From Pseudomonas sp. MRSN 12121 (lineage in GTDB: Bacteria; Pseudomonadota; Gammaproteobacteria; Pseudomonadales; Pseudomonadaceae), in assembly GCF_000931465.1 (NCBI RefSeq), contig NZ_CP010892.1:1736001-1800000 (forward strand): 64,000 nt of DNA, written 5' to 3'. A model generated the notes under the pieces. That model had not been told where the DNA came from and ran no database searches. It saw only the letters and a program-made list of their open reading frames with translations. Positions 52,111 through 60,526 of the stretch are shown in pieces. The translations under genes were made by a program, and so were the position numbers. The number at the start of each line of letters is the position of its first letter. The stretch's first letter is position 1.

Positions 52111-53403
52111 ATGAGCGAAAGCTTCGAGGGCAATGCCCAGGTCATACAGGCTCGCTGGCCACGCCTGCTCGAGCGGCTGCTGGCAGAGGACAGTGCCGCG
52201 CTGCAGGCGGATCTGGTCGAGGGGCTGGGCTCGACCCTGAGCATTTCCGGGATCCAGCTCACCAGTCGTCACGACCGTACCGCAGAGGCCAGGACCCAGG
52301 CCGCGAGCCTGCCCGTGGACAGCCCGGTGGTCCATCTGTACGGCACCGGCCTGGGCGACTTGCAGCAGGTCTTGCTGGAAAATCCTGCGTTGCAGCGCTT
52401 GCAGGTGCACATCCTGAACGGTGCGGTATTCGCCCTGGTGCTGCAATTGCTCGACCAGCAGGCCTGGTTGAGCGACCCACGGGTGGAGCTGGCATATGCC
52501 GGCGACCTGGCGGAAATCCAGATGCCGTTCTTCGCCTTGCCCGCCGAGCTGGTACTGGCGGATGACCACAATGCCAAGATCCGCGACCGCCTGGTCAGCG
52601 AGGTGCACCTGGCCTTCAATAACCGCGACTTCGTGGCCGATTCCCCGGAGGTGCTCCAGCGCCTGCAATCGAGCGCCGAGCTGGTGGCCGGCGACAGCGA
52701 CGTGGCGCAGCTGTTCGGCACCCAGGCCGGGCGGGAGGTTTTCGTGATCGCCACCGGGCCGAGCCTGGAGCGGCATTTCGAACGCTTGCGCCAGATACGC
52801 TCCCAGGCTCAACGTCCGCTACTGATCTGTGTCGATACCGCCTACCGCCCGTTGCTCAAGCAGGGGATCGAGCCGGATATCGTGGTCAGTATCGATCACC
52901 GCATTTCCGGCCTTCACCTGCCGCCCGAGCAGTCCGCGGGTATCGCCCTGGTCTATCTGCCGATGGTCGACCCGCAGATCCTGGCGCGCTGGCAGGGGCC
53001 ACGTTATGTGGGGTACTCGGCCAGCCCGATCTACGGCTGGATACGCCAGCAGTTGCCCAAGGCGCAGCTGTATGTCGGCGGCAGCGTGATTCACCCGACG
53101 GTAGATCTGGCGGTCAGAATGGGCGCGCAGCAGATCACCCTGTTCGGTGCCGACTTTGCCTTCCCGATGAACAAGACCCACGCCGGCTGGCTCGATGGCG
53201 AGTTGGGGCCGCAACTGGGCGCTGCCCGGCATTGGGTGCTGGACGGGCATGGCCAGCGAGTCCGAACCCAGCTCAACTTCCGCAGCTACCTGTGCGAGCT
53301 GGAGCGTTTCATCGCCGGGCATCCGCAGGTGCACTTCTATAACAGCAGTCGGGACGGGGCCATGATTGCCGGCACGACCTACCATCCGGAGTTCAGCCAA
53401 TGA
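52111..53403 (+). CDS. Motility-associated factor (Maf/DUF115) flagellin glycosyltransferase
   Basis: 430-aa protein. The DUF115/Maf core at residues about 200-370 has GREVFVIATGPSLERHFERLRQI, LICVDTAYRPLLKQGIEPDIVVSIDHR, GSVIHPTVDLAVRMGAQQITLFGADFAFP. These match the Maf family that transfers pseudaminic or legionaminic acid from CMP to flagellin Ser/Thr. The N-terminal 190 residues are Maf-like but less conserved. Genomic position two genes after pseI and one before fliC supports transfer of Pse to FliC. It overlaps the next small gene by ATGA. Confidence 0.85.
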   Translation: MSESFEGNAQVIQARWPRLLERLLAEDSAALQADLVEGLGSTLSISGIQLTSRHDRTAEARTQAASLPVDSPVVHLYGTGLGDLQQVLLENPALQRLQVHILNGAVFALVLQLLDQQAWLSDPRVELAYAGDLAEIQMPFFALPAELVLADDHNAKIRDRLVSEVHLAFNNRDFVADSPEVLQRLQSSAELVAGDSDVAQLFGTQAGREVFVIATGPSLERHFERLRQIRSQAQRPLLICVDTAYRPLLKQGIEPDIVVSIDHRISGLHLPPEQSAGIALVYLPMVDPQILARWQGPRYVGYSASPIYGWIRQQLPKAQLYVGGSVIHPTVDLAVRMGAQQITLFGADFAFPMNKTHAGWLDGELGPQLGAARHWVLDGHGQRVRTQLNFRSYLCELERFIAGHPQVHFYNSSRDGAMIAGTTYHPEFSQ

Positions 53404-53669
53404 GCGAAGTCGAGGGGCTGATCACTCGCTTGCAACAATGCGCCGACGGCTTTCGCCTGGGACACGATGTCGAAGCGGCCATGACCATGGTCCAGTTGAT
53501 AGAGGCGGCCCAGGCGGTGATCGATAGCGCTGCGCCGGAACAGCGGCAGGACTGGGAAGCATTGCTTGGCCTGATGTTCGAGTGCCAGCAAGGGCAAAAC
53601 TGGCTCGCCCTGGCCGACTACCTGCAATACGAGTGCGTCGAACTGCTGCGCTGCGTCGGCATCCGCTGA
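53400..53669 (+). CDS. Small helical protein coupled to the Maf gene, 89 aa
   Basis: 89-aa acidic, likely all-helical protein: LITRLQQCADGFRLGHDVEAAMTMVQLIEAAQAVID near the start and WLALADYLQYECVELLRCVGIR at the end. No signal peptide. It overlaps the Maf gene by 4 nt (ATGA), so the two are translationally coupled and the protein may act as a partner of the glycosyltransferase or as a flagellin chaperone-like factor. The function is unknown. It is followed by 253 nt that hold the fliC promoters. Confidence 0.65.
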   Translation: MSEVEGLITRLQQCADGFRLGHDVEAAMTMVQLIEAAQAVIDSAAPEQRQDWEALLGLMFECQQGQNWLALADYLQYECVELLRCVGIR

Positions 53670-53780
53670 AACATTTCTCCTGGCGGCCGGAACTGGCGAC
53701 TTTCGTTCGGGTGGTTCCGGCATTTTCCTGACGCCATTTTTTTACCCCATGAATTCGCCAAGCCCTTGATTTACGAGGGG

Positions 53781-53796
53781 TGGCACCCTGATGGCA
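53781..53796 (+). promoter_or_regulatory. Possible sigma-54 promoter upstream of fliC
   Basis: TGGCACCCTGATGGCA: GG at 53782-53783, 10 nt, GC at 53794-53795, with a good TGGCAC at -24. It is immediately upstream of the sigma-28 promoter of fliC, so transcription of the flagellin could be driven by both forms. Confidence 0.45.
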
Positions 53797-53815
53797 AATT
53801 TTTTTGAAAATCCCC

Positions 53816-53842
53816 TAAAGCAACTTGCATTGCCGACGATAA
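53816..53842 (+). promoter_or_regulatory. FliA (sigma-28) promoter of fliC
   Basis: TAAAGCAA (53816-53823), 11 nt, GACGATAA (53835-53842); consensus TAAAGTTT-N11-GCCGATAA. The fliC ATG lies 80 nt downstream. FliA-dependent late expression of flagellin is established in Pseudomonas. Confidence 0.82.
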
Positions 53843-53922
53843 CTATTACGAAGGTTCTCTAGGCCATACCCGGCGGTTGCCAGGGCCGGAAGCCGCAGTA
53901 CCCAACCAACGAGGAATTCGTC

Positions 53923-54774
53923 ATGGCTTTAACAGTAAACACTAACGTCACATCGTTGAACGTTCAGAAGAACCTGAACAAGGCTTCCGATGCGCTGTCG
54001 ACTTCGATGACTCGCCTGTCTTCCGGCCTGAAAATCAACAGCGCCAAAGACGACGCTGCTGGTCTGCAAATCGCAACCCGTATGACTTCGCAGATCCGTG
54101 GTCAGACCATGGCGATCAAAAACGCCAACGACGGTATCTCCATCGCTCAGACCGCTGAAGGCGCGATGCAGGAATCCACCAACATCCTGCAGCGTATGCG
54201 TGAACTGGCTGTTCAAGCACGAAACGACTCCAACGGCACTGCTGACCGCGTTGCTCTGAACAAAGAATTCGCTTCGATGTCGGACGAGCTGACTCGTATC
54301 GCCAAGTCGACCAACCTGAACGGCAAGAACCTGATCGACGGTACCGCTGGCACCATGACCTTCCAGGTCGGTTCCAACACCGGTGCGACCAACCAGATCA
54401 CCATCACTCTGGCCAGCGGCTTCGACGCTGCGACCCTGAGCGTTGACTCTGCTACCATCGCTATCACCGGTAGCGACAGCACCACTGCCGAAGCCAGCTC
54501 CAAGAAAGCGATCGACGCAATCGACAAGGCCCTGGCAACCATCAACGCCAGCCGTGCTGACCTCGGTGCTGCGCAAAACCGTCTGACCAGCACCGTCTCC
54601 AACCTGCAGAACATCAACGAAAACGCTGAAGCTGCACGGGGCCGCGTACAAGATACCGACTTCGCTGCTGAAACCGCCCAGCTGACCAAGCAGCAAACCC
54701 TGCAACAGGCTTCCACTTCGGTTCTGGCCCAGGCCAACCAACTGCCATCCGCTGTACTGAAGCTGCTTCAGTAA
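53923..54774 (+). CDS. fliC: Flagellin FliC
   Basis: 283-aa short flagellin, little more than the D0/D1 helices. N-terminal MALTVNTNVTSLNVQKNLNK and C-terminal VLAQANQLPSAVLKLLQ are conserved. Residues 30-51 correspond to the flg22 epitope, with RLSSGLKINSAKDDAAGLQ. The middle (about 140-215) is Ser/Thr-rich (ATNQITITLASG, SATIAITGSDSTTAEASS) and is the likely glycan acceptor region. Codon use is distinctly biased towards optimal codons (GCT, GGT, AAC, CTG), as expected for a very highly expressed gene. Strong GAGGAA before the ATG; a terminator follows. Confidence 0.97.
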   Translation: MALTVNTNVTSLNVQKNLNKASDALSTSMTRLSSGLKINSAKDDAAGLQIATRMTSQIRGQTMAIKNANDGISIAQTAEGAMQESTNILQRMRELAVQARNDSNGTADRVALNKEFASMSDELTRIAKSTNLNGKNLIDGTAGTMTFQVGSNTGATNQITITLASGFDAATLSVDSATIAITGSDSTTAEASSKKAIDAIDKALATINASRADLGAAQNRLTSTVSNLQNINENAEAARGRVQDTDFAAETAQLTKQQTLQQASTSVLAQANQLPSAVLKLLQ

Positions 54775-54791
54775 TAGCCGGCTAGGCTTAG

Positions 54792-54827
54792 GCGGGGGAG
54801 TGCGCTAGTCGTGCTCTCTCGCTTTTT
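54792..54827 (+). terminator. Rho-independent terminator of fliC
   Basis: GCGGGGGAGTGCG (54792-54804), 5-nt loop, CGTGCTCTCTCGC (54810-54822), 13 bp with four G-U pairs, then TTTTT. It separates fliC from flaG. Confidence 0.75.
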
Positions 54828-54846
54828 ACGTTAAGAGGTGATGGAC

Positions 54847-55215
54847 ATGGATATGAGCGTGAAGCTGAACTTGTCTTATTCAGCGGCCAAGCCGGCGACG
54901 CCTGTTGCCGACAAGCCGGTGGAGAAGCCTCAAGCAGACGTTGTGGCACTCTCCGCCGCCAAGGAAGAGAGTAAACAGGCGCAACAGGTCGAGCAGGACA
55001 AATTGAAAATGGCCGTGGCAGAAATTGAAAAGTTTGTGCAGTCGGTCAAGCGAAACCTCGAATTCTCGATCGACGAACCTTCTGGCAAGGTCGTCGTTAA
55101 GGTCATTGCCAGCGACTCCGGTGAGGTGATCCGTCAGATCCCCAACGAAGAAGTCCTGAAACTGGCCAATAGTTTGAATGATGCGAGCAGCTTGTTGTTC
55201 AGCGCTAAGGTCTGA
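54847..55215 (+). CDS. flaG: FlaG-family flagellar protein
   Basis: 122-aa protein. The FlaG domain is in the C-terminal two-thirds: VQSVKRNLEFSIDEPSGKVVVKVIASDSGEVIRQIPNEEVLKLANSLND, which is the family signature. The N-terminus is a Pro/Ala/Lys-rich unstructured segment. FlaG influences filament length; it commonly lies between fliC and fliD. The ATG at 54847 is chosen because AAGAGG is 8 nt upstream; upstream GTG/ATG codons are too close to it. Confidence 0.9.
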   Translation: MDMSVKLNLSYSAAKPATPVADKPVEKPQADVVALSAAKEESKQAQQVEQDKLKMAVAEIEKFVQSVKRNLEFSIDEPSGKVVVKVIASDSGEVIRQIPNEEVLKLANSLNDASSLLFSAKV

Positions 55216-55218
55216 CAG

Positions 55219-55236
55219 CTGGCACGAAATTTGTTG
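55219..55236 (+). promoter_or_regulatory. Weak sigma-54-like site upstream of fliD
   Basis: CTGGCACGAAATTTGTTG: perfect -24 (TGGCACG at 55220-55226) but the -12 position reads TTGTT not TTGCT. A normally spaced GC is absent; TTGC occurs 3 nt too far. It may be a weak RpoN promoter for fliD. Confidence 0.35.
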
Positions 55237-55297
55237 CTATGTTCTTTTGGGCGTTGTAATGGTCAAAAGACCGGCGACACACTGAAGGGAGATCTCC

Positions 55298-56716
55298 ATG
55301 GCAAGTCCAATTCTACCGGGTACCGGTCTCGGCTCCGGCCTCGATACCGGTGCTATCGTCAAAGCCTTGGTGAACGCTGACAAAGCGGCCAAGCAAGGTC
55401 AGATCGATCGGGGAACAGCCACCAACTCCGCGAGCATCTCCGGGATCGGTACCCTGAAGTCCCTGTTGTCGACCTTTCGGACCACCATTACCGAGCTCAG
55501 CAGCAAGACCAATCCGCAGTTCCCCGGTTATGCCGCCACTACTTCCGACAACAAGTACGTAACGGCAGTCGCTGGCAACAACGCAGTCAACGGCAGCTAT
55601 GTCGTCTCGGTCGGCAATCTTGCAACCGCCTCGAAAGTCACCAGTGCTGCCTTCGCCGGTGGTGCTACCAGTGCTATTCCGACTGGTACTTTGAAAATCA
55701 GTCAAAATGGCACTAACTACAACCTCGATGTGAAGGCCGGTGCGACCCTGCAATCGGTGCGTGACTCGATCAACGCCGACGCTTCGCTCAAGAGCGCCGG
55801 GATCAGCGCCAACATCGTGACCGACTCCTTCGGCTCGCGCCTGGTGGTGGGGTCTACCACCACGGGGGCGGGTTCCGATATTTCCCTGAGTGGTATTGCT
55901 GGCCTGGAGATCGATGGCAGCACCGTCGTCGGGAGCGCTGGTTCACCGATGACCGCTACCTCCGCCGGGTCCATTGGTGCCGTGGCCAAGGATGCCAACT
56001 TCACCGTTGATGGCATGGCGCTGACGAGCAAGACCAACGCCGTGGACAAGGCGGTTTCCGGGATGACCTTCAACCTGGTCGCTCCTGGTACCTCGACTAT
56101 TACCGTGGCGGCCAACACCGATGGTTTGAAGGCTTCGATCCAGAAGTTCGTCGACGCCTACAACGCGGTGGCCAACAGTGTGACCGCGCTGACCAAGCCG
56201 TCCCTGGATGATGACGGCAAGCCGACCATCCCGGCGCAGTTGACCGGCGACTCGTTGCCGCGCTCGATTCTGGCGGCCATTCGCGCGCCGCTGTCGGAAG
56301 TGGGGTCTGGCGACAAGCTGACCGTTCTGGCTCAGTTGGGCATCACCACCAACCAGAAGACCGGTGCCCTGGACTTCGACTCCACCAAGTTCACCGCGGC
56401 GATGAACGACAAGAAACTCGGTGGTGAGGTTCAGACCCTGTTCACCGGTGAAAATGGTCTGCTGAACCGCATGGACAAGGCCATTGCGCCTTTTGCCCAG
56501 ACCGGCGGCGTTCTCGACCAGCGCACCACCGCGCTGAACAAGACCAAGACCAAGCTGGCTGCGGATCAGGCGGCGCTGGATCGTCGTATCGAGACCCTGA
56601 CGGCGGTCCTGACCAAGAAGTACAACGACATGGATACCCTGGTCGGCAAGTTGAAGGCCACCGCCAGCAACATCACTTCGATGTTCGAGGCGTTGACGGC
56701 GCAACAGAAAGGCTGA
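55298..56716 (+). CDS. fliD: Flagellar filament cap protein FliD
   Basis: 472-aa capping protein (HAP2). N-terminal FliD_N domain (SPILPGTGLGSGLDTGAIVKALVNADKAAK) and C-terminal FliD_C (FVDAYNAVANSVTALTKPSLDDDG, LDRRIETLTAVLTKKYNDMDTLVGKLKATASNITSMFEAL) enclose a Ser/Thr/Gly-rich variable domain. It caps the growing filament and folds incoming FliC. The ribosome binding site is GGGAGA. A strong hairpin follows. Confidence 0.96.
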   Translation: MASPILPGTGLGSGLDTGAIVKALVNADKAAKQGQIDRGTATNSASISGIGTLKSLLSTFRTTITELSSKTNPQFPGYAATTSDNKYVTAVAGNNAVNGSYVVSVGNLATASKVTSAAFAGGATSAIPTGTLKISQNGTNYNLDVKAGATLQSVRDSINADASLKSAGISANIVTDSFGSRLVVGSTTTGAGSDISLSGIAGLEIDGSTVVGSAGSPMTATSAGSIGAVAKDANFTVDGMALTSKTNAVDKAVSGMTFNLVAPGTSTITVAANTDGLKASIQKFVDAYNAVANSVTALTKPSLDDDGKPTIPAQLTGDSLPRSILAAIRAPLSEVGSGDKLTVLAQLGITTNQKTGALDFDSTKFTAAMNDKKLGGEVQTLFTGENGLLNRMDKAIAPFAQTGGVLDQRTTALNKTKTKLAADQAALDRRIETLTAVLTKKYNDMDTLVGKLKATASNITSMFEALTAQQKG

Positions 56717-56728
56717 TTGATGCAAGGC

Positions 56729-56774
56729 GCCAAAAGCCCGGCAACGTTCATAGCGTTCCGGGCTTTTGGCTTTT
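56729..56774 (+). terminator. Terminator between fliD and fliS
   Basis: GCCAAAAGCCCGG (56729-56741), 16-nt loop, CCGGGCTTTTGGC (56758-56770), followed by TTTT. The perfect 13-bp stem implies that fliST do not rely on fliD read-through. Confidence 0.85.
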
Positions 56775-56778
56775 GATC

Positions 56779-56805
56779 TAAAGTTTTTTGACGCAGCGTC
56801 GATAC
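56779..56805 (+). promoter_or_regulatory. FliA (sigma-28) promoter of fliS-fliT
   Basis: TAAAGTTT (56779-56786), 11 nt, GTCGATAC (56798-56805). A near-consensus FliA promoter placed directly after the fliD terminator and 40 nt before the fliS ATG. Confidence 0.85.
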
Positions 56806-56844
56806 GCTGGTTATACGAACCCTTGAGTTTTGATGAGGTAGAAC

Positions 56845-57240
56845 ATGAACCCGATGTTAGCCCTTCGGCAATACCAGAAGGTCGGATCCCAGGCGCAGAC
56901 TTCCGAGGCCAGTCCTCATCGCCTGGTGCAAATGCTGATGGAGGGCGGTCTGGACCGTATCGCTCAAGCCAAGGGCGCGATGGAGCGCAAGGATGTCGCC
57001 AACAAAGGCGTATTCATCAGCAAGGCCATCGGCATCATCGGCGGCTTGCGCGAAGGGCTCGACCTGGAAAACTCGGCGGATTCCCTGGGGGATCTGGACA
57101 GTCTGTACACCTACATGATGACTCGCCTCGCCGAGGCCAACATCAAGACCGATCCGTCGATTCTCGACGAGGTCGCAGGCCTGCTGCGAACCGTCAAGGA
57201 AGGCTGGGACGCCATCGCTGCGCCGGGTCCGCAGTTCTAA
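56845..57240 (+). CDS. fliS: Flagellar export chaperone FliS
   Basis: 131-aa four-helix chaperone. It has the family N-terminus MNPMLALRQYQKVGSQAQTSEASPHRLVQMLMEGGLDRIAQAKGAME and the central KAIGIIGGLREGLDLEN. It binds the FliC C-terminus and prevents premature polymerisation. It is transcribed from its own sigma-28 promoter; fliT follows after 13 nt. Confidence 0.95.
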   Translation: MNPMLALRQYQKVGSQAQTSEASPHRLVQMLMEGGLDRIAQAKGAMERKDVANKGVFISKAIGIIGGLREGLDLENSADSLGDLDSLYTYMMTRLAEANIKTDPSILDEVAGLLRTVKEGWDAIAAPGPQF

Positions 57241-57253
57241 GGAGATCATCACC

Positions 57254-57550
57254 ATGAGTCTTGTATTGCAGCGTATCGAAGAAACCCGAGAAGCACTGAT
57301 TGCCGCCCTGGCCGAGCGTGACTGGGAGGCAATCGGTCAGCTGGACCTGGCGTGCCGATCCTGCATGGAAGACATCTTGAGTGAGGCCCCGGAGGATGAG
57401 GTCGCATTGCGCGAGAATCTACAAGAGCTGCTGGGGGTCTATCGGCAGTTGCTTGAGGTGACGACGGGGGAGCGGCAGGCAATAGTCGACGAGATGTCGC
57501 AGATCCATCAAGCGCAGAACGCGGCAAAGGTTTACCATCTGTTCGGTTAA
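57254..57550 (+). CDS. fliT: FliT-like flagellar chaperone
   Basis: 98-aa acidic helical protein directly behind fliS (SLVLQRIEETREALIAALAERDWEAIGQLDLACRSCMEDIL). The size, position and helical pattern fit the FliT family, chaperone of FliD, which corresponds to PA1096 in P. aeruginosa. Sequence-based certainty is modest because FliT proteins are poorly conserved. It is cotranscribed with fliS. Confidence 0.8.
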   Translation: MSLVLQRIEETREALIAALAERDWEAIGQLDLACRSCMEDILSEAPEDEVALRENLQELLGVYRQLLEVTTGERQAIVDEMSQIHQAQNAAKVYHLFG

Positions 57551-57589
57551 TTAACCCCTCAGTTAATCCGAATCCAGTGCGCCATAAAT

Positions 57590-57619
57590 TTGACTGTGCA
57601 CGCTTTTTTGACTTAACTA
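57590..57619 (+). promoter_or_regulatory. Possible sigma-70 promoter of fleQ
   Basis: TTGACT (57590-57595), 18 nt, TAACTA (57614-57619). A second TTGACT is at 57609. FleQ expression in P. aeruginosa is sigma-70 dependent, so a promoter of this type is expected in the 173-nt gap between fliT and fleQ. Confidence 0.45.
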
Positions 57620-57723
57620 GTGGCTGTTTTCAGATTTCAGACGTCTATCAGGCTCAAAATGCCTACAAGCGTCTAGCTTGCCCTGATTCCGGGCATTGAG
57701 TTGACTAGGGAAGTTGCTATTGC

Positions 57724-59199
<1,476 letters not shown>

Positions 59200-59240
59200 C
59201 GCCTGTTTTTTAACCTGTTGAAATCCGGGCGGTTTTTTTT

Positions 59241-59256
59241 AGGCACGGGTATTGCT
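59241..59256 (+). promoter_or_regulatory. Sigma-54 promoter of fleSR
   Basis: AGGCACGGGTATTGCT: GG at 59242-59243, 10 nt, GC at 59254-59255; near-perfect RpoN match (GGCACG-N4-TTGCT). fleS starts 54 nt downstream. It immediately follows the T-run after fleQ. Confidence 0.85.
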
Positions 59257-59309
59257 AAGTCTCTCTCAACGTTCCGTTTAACTGACGGTCAGCCACGCGA
59301 GAGAGCACG

Positions 59310-60521
59310 ATGCCCCAAGCCGCCCAGATGTCTCCTGTCCCTGAAGCCCAGGGGCAATCGTCGTCCGTAGAGCAGGCAAGCCGGCTTGGCCTTGAGCAGG
59401 CGTTTGCCTTGTTCAACCAGATGTCGAGCCAGCTTACCGATTCCTACAGCATGCTTGAGGCCCGGGTCACCGAGCTCAAGGGCGAACTGGCCGTGGTCAG
59501 TGCCCAGCGCATGCAGGAGCTGGCGGAAAAAGAGCGTCTGGCCAACCGCCTGCAAAACCTCCTCGATCTGTTGCCGGGTGGCGTGATTGTCATCGACGCC
59601 CAGGGCATTGTCCGTGAAGCCAATCCTGCCGCCTGCGATCTCCTGGGCCTGCCCCTGGAGGGCGAGCTGTGGCGTCATGTCATCGCGCGCTGTTTTGCCC
59701 CGCGGGAAGATGACGGCCATGAAATTTCCTTGAAGGACGGACGGCGGCTGTCGATCGCTACCCGCTCGCTGGATGCCGAGCCGGGCCAGTTGGTGTTGCT
59801 CAACGACCTGACTGAAACCCGTCACCTGCAAGACCAGTTGGCCCGTCATGAGCGCTTGTCTTCCCTTGGGCGCATGGTCGCCTCCTTGGCGCATCAGATC
59901 CGCACACCGTTGTCCGCCGCGCTGTTGTATGCCAGTCATCTGACCGAGCAGGAGCTGCCTGTCGCCACCCAGCAGCGATTTGCCGGACGCCTGAAGGAGC
60001 GCCTGCACGAGCTGGAACACCAGGTGCGCGACATGCTGGTGTTTGCCCGCGGCGAGCTGCCGCTGACCGATCGCGTCACCCCCAAGGCGCTGTTGCAGTC
60101 GCTGCAGGCGGCTGCCTTGACCCATGTACAGGACGTGCCGGTGCGCTGGCAGTGCGATAGCCATGTCGGTGAGCTGCTGTGCAATCGCGACACCCTGGTG
60201 GGCGCCGTGCTCAACCTGATCGAGAACGCCATCCAGGCGAGCGCCGGCCAGGTGCGCCTGAAAGTTCACCTGTATACCCGGGGCAACAGCCTGCGCTTGT
60301 GTGTCAGTGATAGCGGCAGCGGCATCGACGCTGGGGTGCTGGCGCGTCTGGGCGAGCCGTTTTTTACCACCAAGGCCACGGGAACCGGCCTCGGCCTGAC
60401 GGTCGTCAAGGCGGTGGCGCGTGCCCATCAGGGAGAATTGCTGCTGCGCTCGCGTCCTGGGCGCGGTACCTGTGCGCTGGTGGTTTTGCCGCTGTTTTCC
60501 GGCGCGCAAGGAGTGGAGTGA
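59310..60521 (+). CDS. fleS: Sensor histidine kinase FleS
   Basis: 403-aa soluble kinase without membrane helices. A coiled-coil N-terminus (FALFNQMSSQLTDSYSMLEARVTELKGELAV) leads to a PAS domain at about 75-175 (LDLLPGGVIVIDAQGIVREANPAACDLLG). The HisKA with His195 in ASLAHQIRTPLSAAL follows, then HATPase with N box LNLIENAIQAS, G1 DSGSGI and G2 GTGLGLTVVKA. It phosphorylates FleR to turn on class III flagellar genes. It overlaps the fleR upstream GTG. Confidence 0.94.
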   Translation: MPQAAQMSPVPEAQGQSSSVEQASRLGLEQAFALFNQMSSQLTDSYSMLEARVTELKGELAVVSAQRMQELAEKERLANRLQNLLDLLPGGVIVIDAQGIVREANPAACDLLGLPLEGELWRHVIARCFAPREDDGHEISLKDGRRLSIATRSLDAEPGQLVLLNDLTETRHLQDQLARHERLSSLGRMVASLAHQIRTPLSAALLYASHLTEQELPVATQQRFAGRLKERLHELEHQVRDMLVFARGELPLTDRVTPKALLQSLQAAALTHVQDVPVRWQCDSHVGELLCNRDTLVGAVLNLIENAIQASAGQVRLKVHLYTRGNSLRLCVSDSGSGIDAGVLARLGEPFFTTKATGTGLGLTVVKAVARAHQGELLLRSRPGRGTCALVVLPLFSGAQGVE

Positions 60522-60526
60522 AGGTA

